Source: Acidianus hospitalis (lineage in GTDB: Archaea > Thermoproteota > Thermoprotei_A > Sulfolobales > Sulfolobaceae). From it: a stretch of DNA of 64,000 nt. Positions 38,394 to 48,477 of the stretch are shown here, in pieces. The DNA lies in contig JAWDOK010000001.1 in assembly GCA_046533895.1 (NCBI GenBank), positions 124,001 to 188,000 of the forward strand, read 5' to 3'. Numbering within the stretch: position 1 is the first letter of the stretch; each line of letters starts with the position of its first letter. Below the pieces are notes generated by a model. That model saw only the letters and a list, made by a program, of their open reading frames with translations, made no database searches and was not told where the DNA came from. Made by a program: the position numbers and the translations under genes.

Positions 38394-39827
38394 ATGATAT
38401 ATATTTTTGGTAATGGAATAGCAGGACTTTCCGCCGCAGTTTCTTTAACTAAATCGGGATATAAAGTAACAGTAATAACAAAGAAAATAACTGGAGGATC
38501 AACATATATAGCTAAAGGAGGGATTGCCGCAGCAGTAGGTAGTGACGACTCTCCAGAAATCCATGCTAAGGACACTTTAAGAGTAGGAGACGGATTATCT
38601 GATGAAAGGGCAGTAAATTATGTTACTTCTGAGGCTCCAAAAGCCGTTAAAGCGTTAGAAGAATGGGGCTTTGAATTTGCAACGGATTTAAGATTAGAAG
38701 GGGGTCACTCCAGAAGAAGAGTTTTACACAAAACAGACGAAACTGGAAGAGATATATACGACTTCTTAATGAGGAAAGCTCATGAGTTAAATATTCCGAT
38801 TATAGAAGATGAATTATTAGCAATAAAAACAGAAAATAATGAAGTTAAAGGGTTTATAACAAGGAATAGGGGTGAAATTGAAGCTGATAAAATAGTTTTA
38901 GCAACAGGAGGGTACGCTTACCTTTGGAAATACACCTCAAACCAATCTACAAATACTGGAGATGGAATTGCAATAGCTTTTAGGTCTGGCGCATTAGTTG
39001 CTGATATGGAGTTCGTTCAATTTCATCCTACTGTAACTAATTTAGATGGTGAAACCTTTCTCTTAACTGAGACTTTAAGAGGAGAAGGAGCAATTTTACT
39101 AAATGATAAAGGAGAGAGATTTACATTTAAATATCATGAAAAGGGAGAACTAGCACCTAGAGACGTGTTATCCAGAGCAATATATACTGAGTATTTACAA
39201 GGAAGGAAAGTATTCATGGATCTAACTAAGATAGAGGACTTTGAGAATAAATTCCCAGTATTAAACGCCTATCTAAAAAGGCACGGAAAAGATAAGAATT
39301 TCAAAATTCCAGTATTTCCAGGAGCACATTTTGTTGATGGAGGAATAAGAGTTAATATAAGAGGAGAGAGCAAGATTAAAGGCTTATATGCTATAGGAGA
39401 AGTTAGCGATACAGGTCTTCATGGGGCTAATAGATTAGCAAGTAATTCATTAGCCGAAGGTTTAGTTTATGGAGTTAACCTTCCACTCTATATAGATAAG
39501 TGGGAGGGGTTATACGTTGATGATGGAGAAATAGAAAATGTAAAACTACATATAGGAAGCAATTTATCAATAGACGAAATTAGGGAAATAAATTGGGAAG
39601 ATATAGGAATAATAAGAAATGCTGAAAAATTGAATAAGGCGATTTCAATATACTCCTCAATAGATATAGAAAGTACAAATGAAAAATCAAATTCCGCTTT
39701 AGTGTCGTATTTAACTGCACTTGCAGCTTACAAGAGAACTGAGAGTAGAGGCAACCATTATAGGGAAGATTATCCTTATAAAGATGATAAATGGAAGAAG
39801 AGAATATATTTTCAGATCTCAAAATAA
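38394..39827 (+). CDS. nadB: L-aspartate oxidase
   Basis: A 477-residue FAD enzyme oxidising L-aspartate to iminosuccinate, the first step of de novo NAD synthesis. Motifs are the FAD fold FGNGIAGLSAAVSL, AKGGIAAAVG, FVQFHPT, and the C-terminal FAD loop HGANRLASNSLAEG. The C-terminal helical domain is shorter than in bacteria. nadA and nadC are not in the window. A short palindrome sits at the start. The Nudix gene follows 6 nt later. Confidence 0.93.
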   Translation: MIYIFGNGIAGLSAAVSLTKSGYKVTVITKKITGGSTYIAKGGIAAAVGSDDSPEIHAKDTLRVGDGLSDERAVNYVTSEAPKAVKALEEWGFEFATDLRLEGGHSRRRVLHKTDETGRDIYDFLMRKAHELNIPIIEDELLAIKTENNEVKGFITRNRGEIEADKIVLATGGYAYLWKYTSNQSTNTGDGIAIAFRSGALVADMEFVQFHPTVTNLDGETFLLTETLRGEGAILLNDKGERFTFKYHEKGELAPRDVLSRAIYTEYLQGRKVFMDLTKIEDFENKFPVLNAYLKRHGKDKNFKIPVFPGAHFVDGGIRVNIRGESKIKGLYAIGEVSDTGLHGANRLASNSLAEGLVYGVNLPLYIDKWEGLYVDDGEIENVKLHIGSNLSIDEIREINWEDIGIIRNAEKLNKAISIYSSIDIESTNEKSNSALVSYLTALAAYKRTESRGNHYREDYPYKDDKWKKRIYFQISK

Positions 39828-39833
39828 AATAAT

Positions 39834-40298
39834 ATGACATGTGATGCCGCTGTAGTTTTATTACTTAATTGCGAAAACAAATTTTTATTGATAAAAAGAT
39901 CTACCAACCCTAATGATCCTTGGAGCGGAGATATGGCATTACCTGGCGGTCATAGAGAAGGAAATGAAGACTGTGAGACAACAGCAAAAAGAGAATGCAA
40001 AGAAGAAACTGGAATTGAGCCAGAAATAATAGCTTTTCTCGGTTATTATTCGCCTCATAATGCTAACATTACTGTTGCAGCCTTTTTAGGTAGAACATGT
40101 TTTTCAAAAATTAAGAGGGACAAAAAGGAAGTTGCAAAATATTTTTGGGTAAGTTTCTCAGAGCTAAAGAAAGGCGAGGAATGTTTTTATTACAAAAAGT
40201 ATAGAATATGGGGAATGACTTATAGGATTATTAGAGATTATATGGAAAAATTCAGTCCGGCAACTGATACTTCATCCTTCCGTTCCGTCGGCCATTCA

Positions 40299-40307
<9 letters not shown>
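39834..40307 (+). CDS. Nudix hydrolase
   Basis: A 157-residue single Nudix domain. The box GGHREGNEDCETTAKRECKE, followed by ETGIE, matches Gx5Ex7REUxEExGU. It cleaves nucleoside diphosphates linked to another moiety. Linkage to nadB suggests NAD(H), ADP-ribose or CoA-type substrates, but a CoA-Nudix type is equally possible. There is no winged-helix domain, so it is not an NrtR regulator. Its end overlaps the TIP49 gene by 9 nt, tail-to-tail. Confidence 0.88.
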
Positions 40308-41648
<1,341 letters not shown>

Positions 41649-41735
41649 AAGTCAAAATTTATCTAATAACCTTTTGAAATTAACTAACATAGTACTAAGT
41701 AAAAATAATAGTTACTACGTGTTAGAAAAATATAT

Positions 41736-41789
41736 AGATGATGAAGACTTTTGGGTCGGATTTATGAAGACGTGGCGGCTAACTGATTT
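41736..41789 (+). ncRNA. C/D box sRNA (rRNA or tRNA methylation guide), strong candidate
   Basis: All four boxes are in order. C is ATGATGA (41738-41744), followed by a 12-nt guide (AGACTTTTGGGT) and D' CGGA (41757-41760). Then come 3 nt, C' ATGAAGA (41764-41770), a 12-nt guide (CGTGGCGGCTAA) and D CTGA (41783-41786). The equal 12-nt spacers are diagnostic of archaeal C/D guides. D' and C' deviate by one base each. By the N+5 rule the methylated targets would be the fifth base of ACCCAAAAGUCU and of UUAGCCGCCACG. It lies in the gap between the TIP49 and PfkB genes. Confidence 0.65.
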
Positions 41790-41817
41790 TAACTTGTGTA
41801 AAGTATTCTAATACACA

Positions 41818-42666
41818 ATGAGACCAATTCACCTAGCAGTTGGCAAGTTTAACATTGATATTATAGTAAAGCTTAATGCTTTTCCGCTAGTCGATAGTAA
41901 GGTAAATACTGACGTCATGGAAATCATGCCAGGCGGATCGGCAACAAATTACTCAGTAGCGGTAAATAGGTTAGGGCATAGTGCAAAATTATTAGCAAAA
42001 ATAGGTAAAAGTCCTTTAGTTTCAGCTTTACTTACTCCTTTAGCTGAAGAAGGAGTAGGATTGGATTTTCTCATTGAATGCGAGAAGAAACCTAATATGG
42101 CGTTAATACTTTTAAGAGATGATGGTTCTATTTCTATAGTAAGAAGAACTGACCCCTCATTATTACCTAGTTTAGAGGACGTAAAAAAATACTCTGGAAT
42201 GTTTGACGTAATACACTATGCCTCCATCTCTCATGATATAATATATAAAGATCCGTCAGCTAAGATCGTAAGTTATGACCCAGGGCCTTATGCCTCGGAA
42301 TATGAAGGTGAGGAAGTTGATATTCTCTACGTTAATGAAAAAGAATATGAAAGTTTAAAGACTAAAGCTAACGCAAAAATCGTTGTAATTAAGAGAGGCA
42401 AAGAAGGAGCAGAATTAATAGGTAGTGAAGAATGCAAAGTAGAGGCTTTGAAAGTAAATGTAGTCGACACTACTGGTGCAGGTGATGTATTTGATGCAGC
42501 TTTTAATGTCTCTTATATTAATACTGGGTCGATAGAAGATTCTTTACGATTTGCTTCTATTGCTGCAGGGCTAAAAGTTACTAAGCTTGGAGGAGTAAGC
42601 TCTCCAAAGCTAGAGGAAGTGGTAAAAATGTTAAAAGATGTTAATATTAATGTTAAGTGTAGATGA
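41818..42666 (+). CDS. PfkB family sugar/nucleoside kinase
   Basis: A 282-residue ribokinase-fold kinase. The N-terminal PGGSATNYSVAVNRLG binds substrate, and the C-terminal DTTGAGDVFDAAFN supplies the anion hole and the catalytic Asp. The sugar, sugar-phosphate or nucleoside acceptor cannot be told. Its stop overlaps the Dpo4 ATG by 4 nt, so the two are coupled. Confidence 0.88.
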   Translation: MRPIHLAVGKFNIDIIVKLNAFPLVDSKVNTDVMEIMPGGSATNYSVAVNRLGHSAKLLAKIGKSPLVSALLTPLAEEGVGLDFLIECEKKPNMALILLRDDGSISIVRRTDPSLLPSLEDVKKYSGMFDVIHYASISHDIIYKDPSAKIVSYDPGPYASEYEGEEVDILYVNEKEYESLKTKANAKIVVIKRGKEGAELIGSEECKVEALKVNVVDTTGAGDVFDAAFNVSYINTGSIEDSLRFASIAAGLKVTKLGGVSSPKLEEVVKMLKDVNINVKCR

Positions 42667-43727
42667 TTGTACTTTTCGTTGATTTTGATTACTTCTTTGC
42701 TCAAGTTGAAGAAGTACTTAATCCAGAGCTTAAAGGTAAGCCGGTTGCTGTTTGTGTATTTTCTGGTAGGTTTAAAGATAGTGGTGCGATAGCTACATCT
42801 AATTATGAGGCAAGGAAACTTGGAATAAAATCTGGTATGCCAATTCCGAAGGCGAAGGAAATCGCTCCTAATGCAATATATTTACCTATCAGGAAGGATT
42901 TATATAAGCAAGTATCTGATAGAATAATGTACGGAATACTCTCTAAATATTCAAGTAAAATTGAAATTGCAAGCATAGATGAGGCTTACCTTGATATTAC
43001 TGATAAAGTGAAAGATTATTACGAGGCTTACCAGCTAGGTAAAAAAATAAAGGATGAAATTTATCAGAAAGAAAAAATTACAGTTACTATAGGAATTGCT
43101 CCAAATAAGGTTTTTGCCAAGATAATAGCTGAAATGAACAAGCCTAACGGTTTAGGAATTTTAAAACCAGAAGAAGTTGAAGGATTTATAAGATCATTAC
43201 CTATAGATGAAGTGCCAGGAGTAGGGGATTCTATTTATTCTAAGCTAAGGGAAATGGGAATCAAATATTTATATGACGTTCTAAAAGTAGATTTTGAAAA
43301 ATTAAAAAATGAAATAGGGAAATCTAAAGCAAGTTATCTATATTCTTTAGCAAATAATACCTATGCTGAGCCTGTAAAAGAAAAGGTAAGGAAACATATT
43401 GGGAGATATGTTACAATGAAAAAGAATTCTAGAGATATCAAAGAGATACTTCCCTACTTAAAGAAGGCAATAGATGAAGCCTATTCTAAGGCTAACGGAG
43501 GTATACCTAAGACCTTAGCAGTTGTTGCAATAATGGAAGACCTTGATATTGTAAGTAGGGAAAAGACTTTCAACTTTGGTATAAGTAAGGACAAGGCGTA
43601 TTTAGAGTCAGAAAAACTCTTGGAAGAAATTATAAAATCTGATAAAAGAAGATTAAGAAGAGTTGGCGTAAGATTGGGTAAGATATACAAATCGACTACA
43701 CTAGACAACTTCTTCAATAACGTCTAG
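42663..43727 (+). CDS. dpo4: DNA polymerase IV, Y-family (Dpo4)
   Basis: A 354-residue lesion-bypass polymerase. The N-terminal VDFDYFFAQVEEVL carries the first metal Asp, and SIDEAYLDI near residue 104 holds the second acidic pair. The thumb helices, linker and little-finger domain are all present and the length matches Sulfolobus Dpo4. The C-terminal YKSTTLDNFF could be a PCNA-binding tail (PIP box). The 3' end overlaps the convergent unknown gene by 27 bp. Confidence 0.97.
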   Translation: MIVLFVDFDYFFAQVEEVLNPELKGKPVAVCVFSGRFKDSGAIATSNYEARKLGIKSGMPIPKAKEIAPNAIYLPIRKDLYKQVSDRIMYGILSKYSSKIEIASIDEAYLDITDKVKDYYEAYQLGKKIKDEIYQKEKITVTIGIAPNKVFAKIIAEMNKPNGLGILKPEEVEGFIRSLPIDEVPGVGDSIYSKLREMGIKYLYDVLKVDFEKLKNEIGKSKASYLYSLANNTYAEPVKEKVRKHIGRYVTMKKNSRDIKEILPYLKKAIDEAYSKANGGIPKTLAVVAIMEDLDIVSREKTFNFGISKDKAYLESEKLLEEIIKSDKRRLRRVGVRLGKIYKSTTLDNFFNNV

Positions 43728-44141
43728 CTTTATTACCCCTTTTAGCTTTGAAGGATCTATCTCACCGTACCTTTTAATATAATTTTCATATCCCCTTATT
43801 CCTCTATCTTGGGTTTCAGGAAAGCTCTTAACTTTAATATTTATAAAAAGCGGAATTCTATTCGTAACCATCTTTCTGTCAATCTTAATTACTTTAGATA
43901 CTGCGTCCATGTCATCTCTGACGCCTTCTGCAATTACTATTCCCTTATCTCCTTCGACGACTTTAATTGAATTAATTTCACCGTATTTATCCATTATTAA
44001 CACAAACCTTGCAACTCTTCCACCTTCTATATCTTCAAAAAAATTTAGACCAAGGACGTATTTTCCATTGCATGCTATTGGTATGACGTAAAGTTCTTCG
44101 TGTCCTATAACGTTAAGTATCGATTTTATTTTAACCTTCAT
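43701..44141 (-). CDS. Hypothetical protein between Dpo4 and RtcA genes
   Basis: About 146 residues from the ATG at 44141. A longer ORF starting at 44255 would run 101 nt into the divergent rtcA gene and is unlikely. The protein is alpha/beta with VIGHEELYVIPIACNGKY and a long charged middle. RFVLIMDKYGEI and IVIAEGVRDDMDAVSK suggest a nucleotide- or metal-binding fold, but I cannot name it. It is tail-to-tail with dpo4 (27 bp overlap). Confidence 0.65.
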   Translation of the reverse strand: MKVKIKSILNVIGHEELYVIPIACNGKYVLGLNFFEDIEGGRVARFVLIMDKYGEINSIKVVEGDKGIVIAEGVRDDMDAVSKVIKIDRKMVTNRIPLFINIKVKSFPETQDRGIRGYENYIKRYGEIDPSKLKGVIKLDVIEEVV

Positions 44142-44154
44142 ATAATTAGGAATT

Positions 44155-45162
44155 ATGATTGAGATAGATGGGTCTTTCGGTGAAGGCGGAGGAGAAATAT
44201 TGAGAACTTCACTAACGTTATCTGCACTTACTGGTAAACCTTTTAGAATATACAATATAAGAGCTAAGAGGAAAAATCCTGGCTTGCAAAGACAACATTT
44301 ATCTGCAGTAAAACTTGTAAAAGAACTATGTAACGCAGAAAGTAAAGGAGACTATTTAGGCTCTCAAGAACTAGTTTTTATTCCTCACGAGATAAAGAAT
44401 GAAGGAGACTTTACATTAGATGTAACAACTGCTGGAAGTGTTACTCTAATAGCTGTGTCAGTAATTCCGCTTATTATTAATAGAAATATAAAAATACGTT
44501 TAATAGGAGGAACAGACGTTCCGAAAAGTCCTACAATAGATTATATGAGATTAGTTTACTTAGAAATTCTAAAGAAAATAGGCATACAAGGCGAGATTAA
44601 ATTAATAAAAAGGGGTCATTATCCTAGAGGAGGAGGAATAATAGAGCTTAGTAATTTCAAGGGAAAAGGAGAGGAATTTGAAATAGTAGAAATGGGAAAA
44701 ATTGAAGAAATTAAGGGTATATCTCATGTATCTTCTTTGCCTTCTCATATAGCTGAGAGACAGGCAAAGTCAGCAGAAGAGTTTATAAAAAAGTTTCTTA
44801 GTGTCAATGTTAATATCTCTTTGGATATTAGACAAGGAGAAAGCGAAGGCACTGGAATTACTTTAGCAGCATACGGTAAAAGCATAATGGGTTCCGATTC
44901 TTTAGGAGAGAAAGGAAAAAGGGCTGAAAAAGTAGGAGAAGAAGCCGCAAGTAAGTTAATAGAGGATTTAAAGACAAATGCTGGAGTTGATAGGCATATG
45001 TCAGACATGCTTATGCTTTATGCTTCGCTCTATAAAGGTAAATTCACTGGAGCAATGCTAACCATGCATGCTAGAACTAATACTGAAATTATAAGAAAGT
45101 TCATACAGGATAGGAAAATAGAGGTTATAGAAGGTAAGCCTTTCACTTTCAAGGTATTATGA
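44155..45162 (+). CDS. rtcA: RNA 3'-terminal phosphate cyclase
   Basis: A 335-residue enzyme that converts RNA 3'-phosphates to 2',3'-cyclic phosphates with ATP. Motifs are FGEGGGEILRTSLTLSALT at the start, RAKRKNPGLQRQHL, GHYPRGGG and the catalytic-His region DRHMSDMLMLYASL near 280. No RtcB gene is in view. The start lies 13 nt from the divergent unknown gene. The end overlaps the alcohol dehydrogenase gene by 14 bp. Confidence 0.95.
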   Translation: MIEIDGSFGEGGGEILRTSLTLSALTGKPFRIYNIRAKRKNPGLQRQHLSAVKLVKELCNAESKGDYLGSQELVFIPHEIKNEGDFTLDVTTAGSVTLIAVSVIPLIINRNIKIRLIGGTDVPKSPTIDYMRLVYLEILKKIGIQGEIKLIKRGHYPRGGGIIELSNFKGKGEEFEIVEMGKIEEIKGISHVSSLPSHIAERQAKSAEEFIKKFLSVNVNISLDIRQGESEGTGITLAAYGKSIMGSDSLGEKGKRAEKVGEEAASKLIEDLKTNAGVDRHMSDMLMLYASLYKGKFTGAMLTMHARTNTEIIRKFIQDRKIEVIEGKPFTFKVL

Positions 45163-46153
45163 CTGCTCTTCCTATTATTCTTCCGCTCATTAAGTCGTCT
45201 ATTGCTTGATTTATTTCTTCTAATTTATAAGGGACAGCCAACGTTTTTATTTTTCCTTCCTTATATAATTTTACTACATTTATCATATCTTCCTTGCTCC
45301 CGTACAGAATTCCTCTTATTCTTAATCCCCTAAGAACAAGGAGTTGCTCCCATATTTCCATTCTTCCTCCAAATTCCCCTACTATTCTTAATTCTCCCAT
45401 TCTATCTAGAGCCCAGACGATGTCCCTTAATGTTTCATCACTTCCTATATAATCAACTATGTAATCAAATTTTTCTCTCCCTATTCTAGCTGAAAAATCT
45501 TCAGAATAAGATTGTTTTACTTGAATTATTCTATCTGCACCTAGTTCTAATGCCTTATTTAATTTTATTGGATTTCTTCCAACTACTGTTACTTTAATTC
45601 CTCTTGATTTCAAAATTTGTAGAGCTATCAAGCTTACTGCTCCAGTTCCTATTAATGCCACGTTACTATCTTCCTCAATTCCTTTTACAGAATTATATGC
45701 AGTAACTCCAGCATCCGCAAGAGGTGCAACTTTAATTGGATTTTCGTTATCATCGATTTTAATTAAATTATCTTCTGAAGGCACTTTGACGTATTCTGCA
45801 AATCCTCCATCTTCCTGAACTCCTAAAATTTTCACTTTTTCACAAAATTGAGGGTATCCCCTTTTACAGTATTTGCAAGTACCACAACCAAATGCATTGT
45901 AGACAATTACTTTATCACCTTTCTTAAAATGCTCAGTATCTTCAGTTATTTCGCCTACAATCTCATGACCTAAAATTCTGGGAGGATTAACCGGTATATC
46001 GTCTTTCCATTCGCCGAAAATTATGTGTAAATCTCCATGACATAAGCCTGTTGCTAATACTTTTAAAAGAACCTCTTTACCTTTAACTTCAGGTTTTTTG
46101 ACCTCTTCTATACTTAAAGGTCTACCTATTTGTGTAAATATCGCTGCTCTCAT
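45149..46153 (-). CDS. Zinc-dependent alcohol dehydrogenase family protein 2
   Basis: A 334-residue medium-chain dehydrogenase. Catalytic ligands are Cys38 (ATGLCHGD), His63 and Glu64 (LGHEIVGE), and the structural zinc cysteines are at 90-104 (CGTCKYC...C). The nucleotide loop LIGTGAVSL replaces the usual GxGxxG. The ATG overlaps the stop of the upstream glutamine synthetase homologue as TAATG; a TTG two codons upstream is rejected. Coupling suggests the two act on one pathway, perhaps oxidation of an amine-derived aldehyde, which is inference. Confidence 0.88.
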   Translation of the reverse strand: MRAAIFTQIGRPLSIEEVKKPEVKGKEVLLKVLATGLCHGDLHIIFGEWKDDIPVNPPRILGHEIVGEITEDTEHFKKGDKVIVYNAFGCGTCKYCKRGYPQFCEKVKILGVQEDGGFAEYVKVPSEDNLIKIDDNENPIKVAPLADAGVTAYNSVKGIEEDSNVALIGTGAVSLIALQILKSRGIKVTVVGRNPIKLNKALELGADRIIQVKQSYSEDFSARIGREKFDYIVDYIGSDETLRDIVWALDRMGELRIVGEFGGRMEIWEQLLVLRGLRIRGILYGSKEDMINVVKLYKEGKIKTLAVPYKLEEINQAIDDLMSGRIIGRAVIIP

Positions 46154-47439
46154 TACCAACCTGCCTTTAGATACGCTTTAACTTCCCAATCTGTTATGTA
46201 ATTATTATAACTCTCTATTTCCCTATTTTTAAGTTCGATATAAGATGAAATAAGCTCTGCTCCAATTGAATATTTAATATAATTATCACTGTCAAGTTTG
46301 TGTAGGGCATCTTCTAAATTACTAGGTAAAGATCCTAATTCTACGTTAGGTTCGACGTCCAATTTTCTTTCTATTCCATCTAATCCTGCATATATGATAG
46401 CCGATAATAAGAGATAAGAGTTTGCTAAAGGATCTGCTAGTCTGAATTCTACCGACTTTGAATCTCTAAAATTGCTTGGCATCCTAATTATGAAATGCCT
46501 TTCCGTTCCTAAGCCTAGTAAACTTGGGGTCACTGTTTCTCTAAATCTTTTATAAGAATTTATCGTTGGCGAAGCAAAGGCCATTATGCTTCCTATATGC
46601 TCTATTATTCCTGCTAAGAAATTATACGCTATTTCGCTTAATCCTAAACCCTTGGGGTCATTTATGTTACTCATTATATCTTTTCCGTCGTTTGAGGCAA
46701 GCTTAATATATACATCCATGCTACTACTTGGATAATTTGAGAAAGGCTTAGGCATAAATGTAGAGAACAATTTATATATTCTTGCAGAATCTCTTATTAC
46801 TTCTCTTGCAGTAACTAGTGAGTCTGCAGCGGATAAAGCGTCTTTTTCAGCAAATCTTATTTCATATTGTGCAGGGCCATAGTGTTTATTTATTGTTTCA
46901 ACTTGAACTCCTACGCTCTCTAAATATTTGATAACATCTCTGAGGAAAGACTGCTCTTCCATTAATCCTTCTGGGGAAAAAGCTTTAGCTTCATCTGCAG
47001 GCGAAATACCGTTTCCATTTTCCTTTACTAAATAAAAAGTCGGTTCGAATGAAACTTGGATTGAAAGTCCTTTTTCTTCCAATTTATCTATTGCCCTCTT
47101 TAATAATCCTCTACTACAAAACGGTGAAGGAGACAAATCTGGTAAAGTAATATATGAAAGAACTCTCGCTGTTCTCTCTAAATAAGGTAAAATAATAAAG
47201 GTTGACGGATCTGGTATTGCTAGAACGTCTCCGTAACGTGATTTTATCGGTGAATCTGCATAATCTAATATAAGTAAGCTTTCTGGATATGGTAAGCCAG
47301 AGTCTTTTAATATTAAATTTTCAAACTCAGCTCTTCTTAAAGATCTTCCTCTAACATTACCTAAAAGGTCAATGAATTCTACTCTTACATAATCAACTCT
47401 TCCTGATTTTAAAATTTCAAGCAACTCGTCCTTAATCAA
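46153..47439 (-). CDS. Glutamine synthetase-like ligase, divergent
   Basis: A 428-residue GS-fold protein with a TTG start. The N-terminal beta-grasp part carries VEFIDLLGNVRGRSL. The catalytic domain has SFEPTFYLV, YEIRFAEKDALSAAD (second Glu motif) and FMPKP. The usual GSGMHxH loop reads PSSSMDVYIKL, so the conserved His is replaced. It is therefore probably not a normal glutamine synthetase; gamma-glutamyl-amine or related ligases are alternatives. An inverted repeat, AAATCCT/AGGATTT, overlaps the start region. It is cotranscribed with the downstream dehydrogenase. Confidence 0.8.
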   Translation of the reverse strand: MIKDELLEILKSGRVDYVRVEFIDLLGNVRGRSLRRAEFENLILKDSGLPYPESLLILDYADSPIKSRYGDVLAIPDPSTFIILPYLERTARVLSYITLPDLSPSPFCSRGLLKRAIDKLEEKGLSIQVSFEPTFYLVKENGNGISPADEAKAFSPEGLMEEQSFLRDVIKYLESVGVQVETINKHYGPAQYEIRFAEKDALSAADSLVTAREVIRDSARIYKLFSTFMPKPFSNYPSSSMDVYIKLASNDGKDIMSNINDPKGLGLSEIAYNFLAGIIEHIGSIMAFASPTINSYKRFRETVTPSLLGLGTERHFIIRMPSNFRDSKSVEFRLADPLANSYLLLSAIIYAGLDGIERKLDVEPNVELGSLPSNLEDALHKLDSDNYIKYSIGAELISSYIELKNREIESYNNYITDWEVKAYLKAGW

Positions 47440-47478
47440 ATCCTATCGACTGAAAAAAGGATTTGTAAAATATAAATA

Positions 47479-47703
47479 TTAAAGTAAAGCGTACATTATT
47501 TTTCCCGCATACATTACGGCATTTTGATATTCTGTAAAAAAGCCTCTATGTTTTAATTCTCCTCTAAAATAAACTTCAATGGAATACATGTAATCCATTT
47601 CTTTAACTTTCCTTCTATGAAATTTTATTATATAATTTCCTATTTCTATTTTTTTCTTTTGGGATGCTATATAACCTAATCTCATTATTTCTAAATCAAT
47701 CAT
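47479..47703 (-). CDS. Small basic hypothetical protein
   Basis: A 74-residue protein, rich in Lys, Tyr and Met, with alternating beta-like stretches (KIEIGNYIIKFHRRKV, YSIEVYFRGEL) and a C-terminal helix (AVMYAGKIMYALL). It has no signal or membrane span. The family is not recognised. It sits between the GS-like gene and the Trm5-like gene on the same strand, 27 nt from the latter, so cotranscription with the methyltransferase is plausible. Confidence 0.55.
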   Translation of the reverse strand: MIDLEIMRLGYIASQKKKIEIGNYIIKFHRRKVKEMDYMYSIEVYFRGELKHRGFFTEYQNAVMYAGKIMYALL

Positions 47704-47730
47704 TAAAAAATAAGTTATATTTAGACTATT

Positions 47731-48477
47731 TTAAGCTTTGATGTCCAATATAACGTGATATCTAAAAGGCTTTACACTCCTTACTATTCTACCGAAAAAG
47801 GCTTTAGGGTAAAGTTTCATGGCTTCTTTAACTGGATCTTCTTTAGATTCTATTTCTACAAATAGGTGAATTATTCCTCCAGGTTTAATTTTTTGTAATG
47901 CAATTTCGTAAGCTTCTTTTGCCTTCTCTGGTAATGGAGATATAATTCTATCAGCGTTCTCTAGGTAATATATTTTTTTAAAAGTATCGCCGTATATCGG
48001 TATTACATTATAAGTTTTGTTTAAATCGACATTTGCCATCATGTAATAATATGCATAAGGATTTATATCTATGGAATAAACTAATTTTGGTTTGCCTAGT
48101 TTAGCGGATAGAATAGAAAAAGGCCCGTATCCTGCAAACATGTTTATTATTATTTCTCCTTTTTTTACTTCTTTCGCAATTCTTAGGTGCTCAAATGAGA
48201 GTTTAGAAGAGAAAAATACTTTAGTAAAATCTAGATAATACTTGCACCCATGTTCTTTATAAATAGTCTCGCTTCTCTTTTCTCCTAGTATGTGATAGTA
48301 CGTAGGTAATCTAAAGTCTCCTTTAGTATCTCTATATCTTCCCCACACAGATTTTATGTACGGATGTTTGCTCATAATTTCCTTTGCATAATCCTTCAAG
48401 TCTTCAGGTTTTTTGCCAAATGGAATTCCTATTATTGCTATATCTCCTACAATCTCAATTCTTTTCCATTTTTCCAA
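47731..48477 (-). CDS. Trm5/TYW2-like tRNA methyltransferase family protein
   Basis: A 248-residue class I SAM-dependent protein. The substrate region (LDFTKVFFSSKLSFEHLRIA) corresponds to the Trm5 'vD..kvyFspr' signature, SAM motif I is MFAGYGPFSILSA, and SIDINPYAYYYM follows. The Trm5 N(L)P-type motif appears as SPLPEKA. It probably modifies guanosine 37 or its wyosine derivative in tRNA. The Arg usually found in FSPRL is Lys, and the N-terminal D1 domain is absent, so the exact reaction is open. It overlaps the upstream amidohydrolase-like gene by 23 nt. Confidence 0.75.
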   Translation of the reverse strand: MEKWKRIEIVGDIAIIGIPFGKKPEDLKDYAKEIMSKHPYIKSVWGRYRDTKGDFRLPTYYHILGEKRSETIYKEHGCKYYLDFTKVFFSSKLSFEHLRIAKEVKKGEIIINMFAGYGPFSILSAKLGKPKLVYSIDINPYAYYYMMANVDLNKTYNVIPIYGDTFKKIYYLENADRIISPLPEKAKEAYEIALQKIKPGGIIHLFVEIESKEDPVKEAMKLYPKAFFGRIVRSVKPFRYHVILDIKA

